Below are positions 7,073 through 13,904 of a stretch of DNA of 16,002 nt, in pieces (the first letter of the stretch is position 1; the number at the start of each line of letters is the position of its first letter). A program made the translations under genes and the position numbers. The notes beneath the pieces were generated by a model, which saw only the letters and a program-made list of their open reading frames with translations, was not told the DNA's origin and made no database searches. The stretch is from Baffinella frigidus (taxonomy: Eukaryota; Cryptophyceae; Cryptomonadales; Baffinellaceae), in the NCBI GenBank assembly GCA_026770585.1, contig MU646322.1, positions 1,082,898-1,098,899 of the forward strand, written 5' to 3'.

Positions 7073-7081
7073 TATTAGTGT

Positions 7082-7216
7082 GGCCTGGCGTGGCCTGCCG
7101 GGAGAATTCAGAGGCAGTAAAGCTACCCTTTTCTATAGGAGATTGAATAGGAGAAATTAGATATGGCATAGTTAACTTAAACAGGACTCCTAAGTAAATG
7201 ACGAGGCTAATTAGGG
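7082..7216 (+). repeat. 135-bp inverted repeat, arm 1
   Basis: This segment, GGCCTGGCGTGGCCTGCC to GCTAATTAGGG, recurs as a nearly exact reverse complement of the same length at 7898-8032. Arm 2 is the interior of element X. Spacing is about 680 bp. The near-identity suggests recent duplication or arm-to-arm conversion. No coding content is recognised. Confidence 0.85.
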
Positions 7217-7265
7217 AACTGATTCAGTTATCTTCCGAGATGAAATTCCGAGGCAGCTGGATCTG

Positions 7266-7395
7266 ACTAGTGCCCGTTTCGTATGGGCCATATGCTTGGT
7301 AGTCTCGGCTGTGCTTGGTAGTCTCCGGGTCACATGATTCGTAGTGTCCGTTTTTTATAGGCCACGCGCTTGGTAGTGCCCGTTTTCATAGGCCA
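7266..7395 (+). repeat. Degenerate tandem repeat, TAGTGCCCGTTT unit
   Basis: Blocks TAGTGYCCGTTT, ATAGGCCA and GCTTGGTAG occur in that order about two and a half times, with GCTTGGTAGTCTC doubled at 7293-7325. The last unit runs directly into element H3. Confidence 0.6.
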
Positions 7396-7485
7396 ACGGC
7401 CTGAAAATGGGGTAGTTAGGCATACGGCATTGCCTAGGACCTCCTACCGTAGGCCGAGACTTTTTGGTCCTAGGATCCCTCGGCC
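7387..7485 (+). mobile_element. Family H half-element H3
   Basis: Left arm (CATAGGCCAACGGCCTGAAA to CCTACCGTAGGCCGAG) and loop, after which the matching right arm is missing. The loop (GACTTTTTGGTCCTAGGATC) is inverted relative to H1, as expected if the stem has flipped its centre. Confidence 0.75.
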
Positions 7486-7487
7486 GG

Positions 7488-7553
7488 TTACCTTATCCGT
7501 GATCATTTGCCCACAAAACTTTACCTTATCCGTGATCATTTGCCCACAAAACT
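7488..7553 (+). repeat. Perfect 33-bp tandem duplication
   Basis: The unit beginning TTACCTTATCCGTGATCA is present twice, at 7488 and 7521, without mismatch. It continues as the inner part of a family K remnant. Confidence 0.85.
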
Positions 7554-7611
7554 TTAAAAGTCCGTTTTATTCTGTTCGCCTGGGTAGCCTCGTGTGGGTA
7601 GCCTCGTGTGG
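7520..7611 (-). mobile_element. Family K half-element with doubled terminus
   Basis: Reverse strand: CCACACGAGGCTACC, GGCGAACAGAATAAAA, TTTTGTGGGCAAATGATCACG, i.e. one arm of K1/K3. The terminal 14 bases GTAGCCTCGTGTGG occur twice in a row (7584-7597, 7598-7611). A solitary terminus of the same kind is at 7720-7732. Confidence 0.7.
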
Positions 7612-7615
7612 GCCA

Positions 7616-7680
7616 GAGTTGCGTGACCAACTCCCTTGAGTTACGTGACCAACTCCCTGAGTTAAGTGACCAACTCCCTT
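7616..7680 (+). repeat. 21/22-bp tandem repeat x 3
   Basis: GAGTTGCGTGACCAACTCCC and variants start at 7616, 7638 and 7659, with one or two substitutions each. Each unit contains GAGTT...AACTC, so single units can fold back. Confidence 0.85.
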
Positions 7681-7726
7681 GCGACCCTGTAAAAAAAGGT
7701 TTCATAAAAAGGCCAGGTGTAGCCTC

Positions 7727-7800
7727 GTGTGGGCCCACCCTTACGACCCCTCGCATCTGCAAGCCGAGCGGATGGGAAGGTGTGCGTCATCATTCGATAG
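7727..7800 (+). repeat. Direct duplication carrying a DnaJ-like scrap
   Basis: GTGTGGGCCCACCCTTAC, GACCCCTCG and CGGATGGGAAGGTGTGCGTC here correspond to 8165-8182, 8192-8200 and 8271-8290. In frame, GATGGGAAGGTGTGCGTC reads DGKVCV and ends in TAG at about 7798. It is a shorter and more decayed copy of the 8272 fragment. Confidence 0.55.
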
Positions 7801-7832
7801 GGTTATTCCTTATGGGTTATGCACGAAATCTC

Positions 7833-8113
7833 AAAAGTTGACGGTTTGAGCACCAGCATCGTCAACTTCGAGGGGTCGTGAGAAACACAGCGGAAATCCC
7901 TAATTAGCCTTGTCATTTACCTAGGAGTCCTGTTTAAGTTAACTATGCCATATCTAATTTCTCCTATTCAATCTCCTATAGAAAAGGGTAGCTTTACTGC
8001 CTCTGAATTCTCCCGGCAGGCCACGCCAGGCCTGGCGAAATCACTTCGTAGTCCGCTGTGTTTCTCACGCCGCCTCGAAGTTGACGATGCTGGTGCTCAA
8101 ACCGTCAACTTTT
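7833..8113. mobile_element. Element X, 62-bp terminal inverted repeats
   Basis: AAAAGTTGACGGTTTGAGCACC through GTGAGAAACACAGCGGA (7833-7894) pairs with 8052-8113 with few mismatches. The interior is the second copy of the 135-bp repeat (7898-8032) plus a family C right end (CACTTCGTAGTCCGCTGTG, 8042-8060). It looks like a composite assembled from other elements. No target duplication was confirmed. Confidence 0.75.
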
Positions 8114-8271
8114 CCACCGTCTACTTTTATATTGTTGACTTTTACCAGTGTTGATCTGCAGGCCGTGTGGGCCCACCCTTACTATTTCTCACGACCCCTC
8201 GGATCGGCTTCGCCTGAAGTTGTCTCAAGTTGATTTTGAAGATTTATACCTAGACCCTCAACAGGCCTAAC

Positions 8272-8412
8272 GGATGGGAGGTGTGCGTGACCATCCGCGA
8301 GGCGCCGCACCACTTTTTTACCCGGGAAGGGAACGACCTCGTCTACCGCGCTGTCGCGTCCAAATCGGAGGTCGAATCGGACGCGACACTCTCGATCCCG
8401 GTACGAATCCAC
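8272..8412 (+). pseudogene. Hsp40/DnaJ C-terminal domain-like fragment
   Basis: One frame reads CVTIREAPHHFFTREGNDLVYRA, matching the well-known DnaJ second C-terminal domain pattern (V-x-I-x-x-x-PH-x-x-F-x-R-x-GNDL-x-Y). It continues about 20 residues to LSIPVRI, where the TLDG-type segment would follow, then loses resemblance. The upstream GGATGGGAG lacks one base relative to the copy at 7771 (GATGGGAAG), a frameshift. No J domain, start context or stop structure belongs to it. Base composition is more GC-rich than its surroundings, as expected of gene-derived DNA. It probably belongs to the same source gene as 5273 and 13364. I am fairly confident of the similarity and not of any function here. 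Confidence 0.55.
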
Positions 8413-8514
8413 CCATCGTGTCCGGACGTGTGGACGTGGATGTGGGACGTGTGCACGCCCCGGTGACGTTTCTTTTAGCCGCCACTGGTTATGTCAAGCC
8501 TCCTGTCTTTCGAA

Positions 8515-8670
8515 ACTCGAATCCTGAAACACGAAACACGAACCCCAAACCCCGAACCCCGAACCCCAAACCCCAAACCCCAAACCCCAAACCCCGAACC
8601 CCAAACCCCAAGCGTGAAACCCTAAATTGAACCCAAACCCCAATCCCTCATATCAGAGCCCGAAACCCGA
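8515..8670 (+). repeat. C-strand telomere-like tract
   Basis: Degenerate CCCCAAA/CCCCGAA/CCCGAAA heptamers. The long proline/asparagine/threonine-rich frame across it is a consequence of the repeat. Confidence 0.85.
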
Positions 8671-9430
8671 AATCCTGGGTGCGAGTAGGGTTTCGCAGGC
8701 GTGGACGCGTTCCCGTCTGAGCTAATGTTTATGGTGTAACTGATTTAAGTGGAATAAGAGGGGATATAACTTTCACTTATGAACAAGCTATAACAGCCCT
8801 TCAATCACATGGAGCCCGATTACCATCATAGAAAAGAATATATTAAGAGGATTAAGAGGAAGATAAGAAAGATAAGAAAGATAAGGAATATATTAAAAGG
8901 ATTAAGAGGAAGATAATTCCATCTAAGAGGGAACCATCTGAGAGGGAAACCGAATCCCGAATCCCGAATCCCGAAACCCGAAACCCAAAGTCCTACACCC
9001 CAAACCCGAACCCCACAAGGGGCAAGCCAACGGAAATGTTACGGGGCCAAAACCCGATGGTCCATGTGCGCAATAACGGGAAATGCGTACCACGAAACAC
9101 TTGTAAATAATGTGAAATGCGTACCACGAAACACTTTTAATGCGAAACGTTTCGTTGCGAGCAGGGCTTTGCAGACACGGACGCTTTCCCGTTCCATCTG
9201 AGTGGGAACCCTAAACCCGAAATCCGAAACACGAATTTTGGAACCCGACGCACGGATCTCTAAACCCCAATCCCCAAACCCTCCATGGGAGCAGGGTTTC
9301 GCGGATGCGGACGCATTCCCTTTCCATCTAAGAGGGACGCCTAAAACCCGAAACCCGAAGCCCGACACCCGAACTGCGAATCCCGGATTCCGAATTCCGG
9401 ATTCCGAAACCCCAAACCCGAAGCCCAATC
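8671..9430 (+). repeat. Telomere-like array with a second spacer type
   Basis: A spacer, GAGCAGGGTTTCGCGGA then GACGCGTTCCCGTTCCATCT and AGAGGG, occurs at about 8680, 9156, 9289 and again at 9618. A short AGAGGG-bearing piece sits at 8923-8950. Between spacers run CCCGAAA, CCCGAATC and CCGGATT repeats (8945-9010, 9205-9275, 9345-9430). The organisation mirrors 1-764 but with unrelated spacer sequence. Part of the interval (9045-9160) is an inverted relative of the 6042-6465 repeat. Confidence 0.7.
8835..8912 (+). repeat. Purine-rich direct repeat
   Basis: GAATATATTAAGAGGATTAA then GAGGAAGATAA occurs at about 8846 and 8887, separated by three AAGATAAG units. The strand is almost pure purine plus T. 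Confidence 0.75.
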
Positions 9431-9600
9431 TAATCCCGCCAGGCATTTGATTTAAATGGTTCGGAGTCCCCCGAAAGCACGAAATTTACTACACGTTTGG
9501 ACCTACTAGTCATAATAAGGGCTGGACGTGACAAACGTGTAGTAAATTTCGTGCATTCGGGGGACTCCGAACCATTTAAATCAAATACCTGACGGGATGA
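9431..9600. mobile_element. Family A foldback MITE A4, TSD AATC
   Basis: A 170-bp element with ends TAATCCCGCCAGG...CCTGACGGGATGA and arms of about 65 bp. AATC is duplicated at 9427-9430 and 9601-9604. The outer arms (ATTTGATTTAAATGG, CGGAGTCCCCCGAA) are unlike A2 and A3. The inner stem GCACGAAATTTACTACACG and loop CTACTAGTCATAA are the family core. It was inserted into a CCCAATCCCC telomere-like stretch, which closes cleanly when the element is removed. Confidence 0.9.
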
Positions 9601-9965
9601 AATCCCCAAAACCCTCCATGGAAGCAGGGTTTTGCGGACGCTGACGCGTTCCCGTTCCAGCTAAGAGGGAAGCCGACGGGGGGGGATGTGACGCGCTGGC
9701 GCCTTACGGTACAGAGATTTGAACCTCCAGTTATCTGCGCAGTGCCTAGCTCTGCCCCCTTCTCGAGGCCTGAATTTTTTTAAAGTCTGAAAAAGGGGTG
9801 AGCGTAGACGGGGTTTGACCCGCTTCAGATCCCCAAAAGCCCATCAGGGCTGGAAGGTTCTGAAACTAATTTAAGAGGGAAGCCGACTGGGGGGGGTGAG
9901 ACTGGGGGGGGTGAGCCGTCTCAGGCGCTGGCGCCTCACGGCGCCTATCTCTGTAGGAGTTCCAG
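9601..9965. other. No gene; spacer copy and short repeats
   Basis: 9618-9670 is a spacer of the second type. GGAAGCCGACGGGGGGG-like G runs recur at 9669 and 9881-9915. GCGCTGGCGCCTYACGG is repeated at 9693 and 9932, with a further relative near 10445. I see no credible coding frame or RNA gene. Confidence 0.5.
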
Positions 9966-10061
9966 CCACATAAAAAGGCGTAAGATAGCATCATTGTCCA
10001 CATAAAAAGGCGTAAGATAGCATCATTGTCCACATAAAAAGGCGTAAGATAGCATCATTGT
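9966..10061 (+). repeat. Perfect 32-bp tandem repeat x 3
   Basis: The unit CCACATAAAAAGGCGTAAGA plus TAGCATCATTGT starts at 9966, 9998 and 10030 without mismatch. A partial fourth copy follows (GCCTAAGATAGCAT, 10064-10077) and another at 10104. Identity implies recent expansion. No spacers lie between units, so it is not CRISPR. Confidence 0.9.
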
Positions 10062-10077
10062 CTGCCTAAGATAGCAT

Positions 10078-10519
10078 ATACACCCTTATCTTCGACGTCG
10101 AAAGCCTAAGACAGCGGGACAGATTCTGTCTTGTTCCGAAATTAAATTGGTGCGCCTGCTCGTACCAAGGCATAGCATCCCGCGAAATCCCAGGAAGTCT
10201 ACTCAGAATCGCCTGGATCTACAATTCACATTCGACACGCGCACATCTCCTACCTCTGTCTCAGTCTGTTTGGGCGCAGTCTATTTGGGCTCGCAAATTT
10301 GATGAGCGCGGGCAGTGTTTCGCTCCGAAGTTGGCGGATTTGTACCGCAAACCGGGAAATGTCAACCTGGGAATAGTTGGGCGCGGACGCGTTCCCGTGC
10401 CGCCTGTGAAGCATTGTCGGAGTTCCCGGAAATAGATTGTGTTAGGCGCCGACGGATGGAGAGGCTCACGGTACCTCTTCCTAGCTCTGCCTGACCACAA
10501 GCAACCCCCAGCAGCTTAT
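10078..10519. other. No recognisable feature
   Basis: I find only a 12-bp palindrome, TTCGACGTCGAA (10091-10102), and a fragment resembling the second spacer (GCGGACGCGTTCCCGTGCC, about 10383). The 79-codon antisense frame at 10261-10500 has no recognisable motif or start context. Confidence 0.5.
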
Positions 10520-10660
10520 ACCGGATCCTTGCAAGGATTCGGGGATTTGATTTAAAACAAAATCTTTCCTATGGCCCTACGGTAGGAAGCCCTAGGGACC
10601 TTGCATTGCTGACGGGAGATACCGAAGAGATTTCTTCGGTTTCGCTGAAAATTACTACAG
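10520..10660. repeat. Cluster of small palindromes and element scraps
   Basis: CCGGATCCTTGCAAGGATTCGG (10520-10541) is a near-perfect palindrome. CCTACGGTAGG lies at 10575. ACCGAAGA/TCTTCGGT (about 10621-10640) is a hairpin. GAAAATTACTACA (10648) is a half of the family A core. It looks like decayed element ends. Confidence 0.45.
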
Positions 10661-10873
10661 TACCCGATCCGGTTAAAAGCTGCAGCGGGTTGCTGGTGGG
10701 AGTATAGAGAGAGATTGATAATTTATTGCCAAACAACCAGCGTCAGCGCCGCACATGCTCCGCATTGTGTCACATACTGTACCCCGTGTCGGCCGCTCAT
10801 ACGAGCATTTTCCGGATGGATTCTAACTCCACCTCATACGGCCTGGGTATGTATTGGCTCGCCACATATATAT

Positions 10874-10963
10874 CACATATATATGTATCTTATATGCTCA
10901 TATCTGATATGCTCACATATATATGTATCGTATATGCTCACATATATATGTATCTTATATGCT
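10874..10963 (+). repeat. AT-rich 25-bp tandem repeat
   Basis: CACATATATATGTATCTTAT plus ATGCT begins at 10874, 10914 and 10939, with a degenerate copy between the first two. Each unit contains the self-complementary ACATATATATGT. The 95-139-codon frames crossing it (YMLTYICI-type strings) are repeat translations. Confidence 0.8.
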
Positions 10964-11053
10964 CGTTTGTACTGCGCGTTTGTACCAGCGTCAAATATCT
11001 GCCCCTGCCTTGATCGAACGAGAGATTTTTCCTCGGAGGGCGTGTGGGTCGAC

Positions 11054-11151
11054 CTCTTCTTCTTCTTTATTACTCTCGATACAGGTCCTAGAAAGGCCCT
11101 TTAGCCTTGAGTTGAGTGATACAATGTCTATGAGCCTCAAGAACGAGCCCG
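11054..11151 (+). repeat. Partner of the 2376-2475 direct repeat
   Basis: Nearly identical to 2376-2475 (AGAAAGGCCC here, AGATAGGCCC there). The homology stops at GAGCCCGCAC on the right. The phrase GTGTGGGTCGACC occurs just before it (11043) and again at 11188. Confidence 0.75.
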
Positions 11152-11278
11152 CACTGGAAATGAAAATACTACGTCAAAAGTCAACTGTGTGGGTCGACCC
11201 GACGCTGTTAAGGGCCGATTTCGAGGGATTCAAGCGCGGAATTATGGTGCCTGAATGCGGCGTACCACCCAGGATTGT

Positions 11279-11400
11279 TGGGGGGCGTAATTCAAAAGTT
11301 AATTTCAGGGGGAAATATTTCAAAAGTCAATTTTTTATATGAAAATGGCTCAAATGCCTGCCAATGGCTCCAATGCCAGCCACGGAATACCCCCACGAAG
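11279..11400 (+). repeat. Inverted partner of 1785-1912
   Basis: TTGGGGGGCGTAATTCAAAAG, AAAAGTCAATTTTTTATA, two GGCTCMAATGCC blocks and GGAATACCCCCACGAAG reproduce the reverse complement of 1785-1912 block by block. Confidence 0.55.
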
Positions 11401-11424
11401 GATCCTGTGTGGATCCGCTATGGT

Positions 11425-11540
11425 TGCGAAGGTCCTCTGAAAGTGAATCGGCACCCATGAATCTTCACTAGGGGAAAGGAATGCCAGGTCCTCTGAAAAT
11501 GAATCTAGAGGTCCCCTGAAAATGAATCTGAAAACAAAAA
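11425..11540 (+). repeat. GGTCCTCTGAAAATGAATC repeat
   Basis: The block GGTCCTCTGAAARTGAATC occurs at about 11430, 11489 and 11511 (CCCCTG variant), and once at 12063. AATCTTCACTAGGGGAAAGG with GAATGCC (11460) recurs at 12119-12143. GCTGCGCGGCGAYRTGGTG is shared by 11790 and 12160. Confidence 0.6.
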
Positions 11541-11558
11541 TTACACGCCAGGGGCAAG

Positions 11559-11769
11559 CCACACGAGAACGCTAGAGGGGCCTATTTATATGTGGAAAAA
11601 ACAAGTTGTAAATACTTGTACCAGGATAAGCTAAGGCAACCTCGTGCCTGGCAGAATTTATGCCAGGCGTGAGGTTACCTTTATCTTATCCTGGTACAAA
11701 TTTGAGCATTTTGTAGTAAAGACTTTATATGTTCGGTTTTAAATAGGCCCCTCTAGCATTCTCGAGTGG
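11559..11769. mobile_element. Family K element K4 (211 bp)
   Basis: Ends CCACACGAGAACGCTAGAGG and CCTCTAGCATTCTCGAGTGG pair with few mismatches, then GGGCCTATTTA. The central stem pairs TTGTACCAGGATAAG with CTTATCCTGGTACAA, then GCAACCTCGTGCCTGGCA with TGCCAGGCGTGAGGTTACC. AG flanks both ends (11557-11558, 11770-11771). The inner sequence is unrelated to K1-K3. Confidence 0.85.
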
Positions 11770-11822
11770 AGGAATGCCGTCGGGCGACAAGCTGCGCGGC
11801 GATGTGGTGTCTAAATGCGGGG

Positions 11823-12014
11823 TACAGTGGACCTACCCTAACACATACCCGTCGGGACCGGACTGATTGAGTATGTGTGGAGGGTAGGTATCCGTTATGG
11901 TGTCCACCCTTCAGGCATACTTCCTTGCAGGGGGAAATCGGGGGCCGGTCGAAGGAGTATGTTCGGAGGGTAAGTATGTGTTACGGTAGCCTGTGTTAGG
12001 GTAGGTGGACTGTA
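11823..12014 (+). mobile_element. Family T element T2, TA-flanked
   Basis: TA, CAGTGGACCTACCCTAACAC to GTTAGGGTAGGTGGACTG, TA. It is closely similar along its whole length to T3 and, inverted, to T1. Subterminal ACACATAC blocks occur on both arms. Confidence 0.88.
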
Positions 12015-12140
12015 TAGCAACCATAGCAGCCATGGCTAATCAGTTAGCAGCGAAAGCTGCTAGGTCCTTTGACAATGAATCTGCGCCAATGACGGACCGC
12101 TGAAAATCTGCACCTATCAATCTTCACCAGGGGAAAGGAA

Positions 12141-12385
12141 TGCCATCGTCTGGCAATAAGCTGCGCGGCGACATGGTGCTCAACCCTGAACCCTAAAACC
12201 TGAAACCCTGAAACCCTAACACCCTCAACCCTCAACCCTAAAACCTGAAACCTGAAACCTGAAACCCTAAACCCTAAACCTGAAACCCCAAACCCTAAAC
12301 CCTAAAACCTAAACCCTAAACCCTACAAAGGTGGTGGAGCTACAAGTGCTCCCTGACCTCGCAGCAAGGTGCGGATCTGCTCTCT
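12141..12385 (+). pseudogene. DnaJ-like fragment split by telomere-like tract
   Basis: Left part 12141-12175 reads GNKLRGDM. Right part 12331-12370 reads VVELQVLPDLAAR. Joined across 12176-12330 they match the uninterrupted sequence at 13364-13420 (GDMVVELRVLPDLAARCDR). The phrase suits the turn into the second Hsp40 C-terminal domain (GDL-V-x-LRV-x-PH), but the PH is replaced by PD and no GNDL follows, so the family assignment is tentative. The upstream GCTGCGCGGCGACATGGTG also occurs, diverged, at 11790. No start codon context or full domain is present. Confidence 0.35.
12176..12330 (+). repeat. Telomere-like tract with intron-like borders
   Basis: About 145 bp of CCCTAAA, CCTGAAA and CCCTCAA repeats run from GTGCTCAACCC to CCCTACAAAG. 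Excision as a GT...AG intron of 155 bp joins ACATG to GTGGTGGAGC, exactly the continuous sequence at 13369-13383. Read another way, GGTG is duplicated on both sides (12175-12178, 12330-12333), a 4-bp target duplication. Confidence 0.7.
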
Positions 12386-12490
12386 TATCCCTTAAGTGGC
12401 CAGTAGGCTCATACGCCCTACCGTAGGGCCCTAGGACCTGCCTAGGACCTCTTGGCCCTCAAATTTGTCGGCATGGCCACTTAAGGGATA
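12386..12490 (+). mobile_element. Family P element P2 (105 bp)
   Basis: Ends TATCCCTTAAGTGGCCA...TGGCCACTTAAGGGATA, complementary throughout the 17-base termini. It differs from P1 by only a few bases. Confidence 0.82.
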
Positions 12491-12595
12491 CATATGTGAC
12501 TCTCGAGCCTGCAGTTGAGTGATCCATCAGTCTATGCGCCTTATGAAGGTGCGATCTCATAGGGAAACGGTTTTAATTTGAAACTTTCTGGTAAT

Positions 12596-12656
12596 GAAAT
12601 TTACTACACATAATGAGTTTTACTAGTAATATTGAAGCATTCGTGTAGTAATTTTC
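12596..12656 (+). mobile_element. Family A core without outer arms
   Basis: GAAATTTACTACACA, loop TTACTAGTAATATT and CGTGTAGTAATTTTC are the family core. Neither outer arm is present. CAGTTGAGTGATCCA lies on the right at 12655 and also at 12512 on the left, so the site has been rearranged. Confidence 0.7.
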
Positions 12657-12670
12657 AGTTGAGTGATCCA

Positions 12671-12831
12671 CTACATAGCGGACTTCGAAGGGATTTCGAA
12701 TAACCCCCAACCCCTAAGATCCAGGACCCTACGGTAGGCAACCCGTAGGGACATAGGGGGGTTCCTTCGGATAAGGTAACGGGAACTCCGCCCATTTTGG
12801 GCCGAAATTCCCATCGTAGCCCGCTGTGTGG
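12671..12831 (+). mobile_element. Family C element C4 (161 bp)
   Basis: Left end CTACATAGCGGACTTCGAAGG (two changes from the consensus CCACACAGCGG), right end CATCGTAGCCCGCTGTGTGG. The interior holds CCCTACGGTAGG, GGGTTCCTTCGGATAAGG. Flanks are CA and TA, with no duplication. Confidence 0.82.
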
Positions 12832-12891
12832 TAGTCTATGCGCCTTATGAAGGTGCGATCACGCTCGCCGCAGCCTCCCTCGACTCTTGAC

Positions 12892-13083
12892 TACAGTGGA
12901 TCTACCCTAACACATATCCGTCGGGGCAGGACTGATTGAGTATGTGTGGAGGGTAGGTATGCGTTATGGTGTCCACCCTTCAGGCATACTTCCTTGCAGG
13001 GGGAAATCGGGGGGCGGCCGAAGGAGTATGTGTGGAAGGTAAGTATGTGTTACGGTAGCCTGTGTTAGGGTAGGTGGACTGTA
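12892..13083 (+). mobile_element. Family T element T3, TA-flanked
   Basis: TA, CAGTGGATCTACCCTAACAC to GTTAGGGTAGGTGGACTG, TA. It is 192 bp with the TA pair, as T1 and T2 are. It has only scattered differences from T2, 1069 bp upstream. Confidence 0.88.
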
Positions 13084-13093
13084 CGGACCTAAT

Positions 13094-13213
13094 CCACACA
13101 GCGGACTACAAAGGGATTCATTGAATACCCCATCACGCCTAATCTATAGGATCCTACGGTAGGCAATACCGTAGGGACATAGGGGGGGTTCCTTCGGATA
13201 AGGTAGCGGGAAG
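13094..13213 (+). mobile_element. Family C element C5, right end missing
   Basis: CCACACAGCGGACTACAAAGG to AAGGTAGCGGGAAGT, collinear with C4, stopping about 40 bp short of the expected terminus. Just beyond, CGCGACTCTTGACCATCC (13214) is a separate repeat, found again at 14622-14639 with the following CCAGAGGCTTCT. Confidence 0.75.
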
Positions 13214-13267
13214 TCGCGACTCTTGACCATCCATCCAGAGGCTTCTTCTGCATTTCATTTTTTGCCG

Positions 13268-13500
13268 TTTTGGTGGATTCCGGGTTTCGGTATTCGTTGA
13301 AATTTCGGGGTTCGGTTGAAATTTCGGGTTTGGGTGGTGAGTTTCGGGGTTCGGTATTCGCTCGGCGACATGGTGGTGGAGCTACGAGTGCTGCCCGACC
13401 TGGCAGCAAGGTGCGATCGAACCGTTTTGGTGTGTTTCGGGTTTCGGTATTCGTTCGGCGACATGATGGTGCGAGTGCTGCCCGAGGGGAGAGACTTTTA
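13268..13500 (+). pseudogene. Tandem DnaJ-like scraps with G-strand repeats
   Basis: GGCGACATGGTGGTGGAGC at 13364-13420 (GDMVVELRVLPDLAARCDR) and a shorter copy at 13456-13486 (GDMMVRVLPE) are each preceded by GTTTCGG/GGGTTTCGG telomere-like G-strand repeats (13268-13360, 13432-13455). The unit is repeat plus fragment, about 90 bp. A further scrap is at 13985-14028 (GAGTGCTCCCCGACCTC, GCAAGGTGCGATC). Family assignment is tentative, as for 12141. Overlapping frames on both strands across this block are not independent genes. Confidence 0.35.
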
Positions 13501-13623
13501 TTGGACTTATGACGTCGGACCGTCAACTTAAGGCGTCCAGAGCTCGACCTGAGTGCCCGACCTCGCATCGCCTAGGGTGGGGTTCTCATCTGTTGGCCAC
13601 CGACCGATAGATAGAGATGGCGA

Positions 13624-13728
13624 TATCCCGTAAGTGGACATGCAGTCAAAGTTGACGGCCAAGAGGTCCTGGGCAGGTCCTAAGGCCCTACGGTAGGGTG
13701 TATGAGCCTACTGGCCACTTAAGAGATA
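13624..13728 (-). mobile_element. Family P element P3 (105 bp)
   Basis: Reverse-orientation copy, ends TATCCCGTAAGTGGACA and TGGCCACTTAAGAGATA on +. CCCTACGGTAGGG is present. One interior end holds AGTCAAAGTTGACGG where P2 has other sequence, so it is the most diverged of the three. Confidence 0.8.
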
Positions 13729-13773
13729 GTGGTGGAGCTGCTATCCAATCGGGGCAAGTCTACAATTTACAGA

Positions 13774-13845
13774 CTCTCTCCCATAGGGAATTGGAGCCTT
13801 TTCGTGAGAGCTATGTAACGGTTGCGATTTCCTATGGGCGGAGAG
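13774..13845. repeat. Hairpin CCCATAGGGAATTGGAGCC
   Basis: CTCTCCCATAGGGAATTGGAG pairs imperfectly with GTTGCGATTTCCTATGGG and CGGAGAG. The GGAATTGGAGC motif also heads a hairpin at 15684-15732 and occurs alone at 14123. Confidence 0.6.
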
Positions 13846-13904
13846 GCGATCTACGCTAGACCTGAGGGTGGGCAATCGCAAAATTCAACTCCCCTTGCCT
13901 TCGA

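Larger units (their letters stand above)
6478..7080. mobile_element. Family H element H2 with two nested insertions
   Basis: The left arm starts CATTGGCTAACGTCCTGAAAA (6478). The loop and the first part of the right arm run to 6616 (GGCCTAACTA). The right arm continues at 6823-6869 (AAATACCCGATTTTTAGGGCGTTA) and ends after a second interruption at 7073 (TATTAGTG). The two interruptions are G1 and G2. H1 supplies the uninterrupted model. Confidence 0.78.

Noticed and set aside
6566-7160. Two frames with the shared phrase SRWTVIISK
   Set aside because: The similarity comes from the inverted arms of elements G1 and G2 being read on opposite strands.
9050-9160. Additional family A or K element
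   Set aside because: The small inverted repeat GCGAAACGTTTCG is only local. The segment is better explained as an inverted relative of the 6042-6465 repeat.
9700-9760. tRNA gene on the minus strand (GGTTCAAATC block)
   Set aside because: The T-arm-like string lacks a pairing stem, and I could not form an anticodon arm or acceptor stem around it.
9966-10061. CRISPR array
   Set aside because: Units are adjacent with no spacers, and the context is eukaryotic. The 33-bp and 25-bp repeats fail for the same reason.
10923-11342. 139-codon frame and the overlapping 10715-11104 frame
   Set aside because: Both run through the 25-bp AT-rich tandem repeat and the dispersed 100-bp repeat. The residues are translations of repeats.
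13089-13568. 159-codon antisense frame
   Set aside because: It is antisense to the DnaJ-like scraps and G-strand repeats and reads into element C5. It appears to be a shadow of repeat structure.
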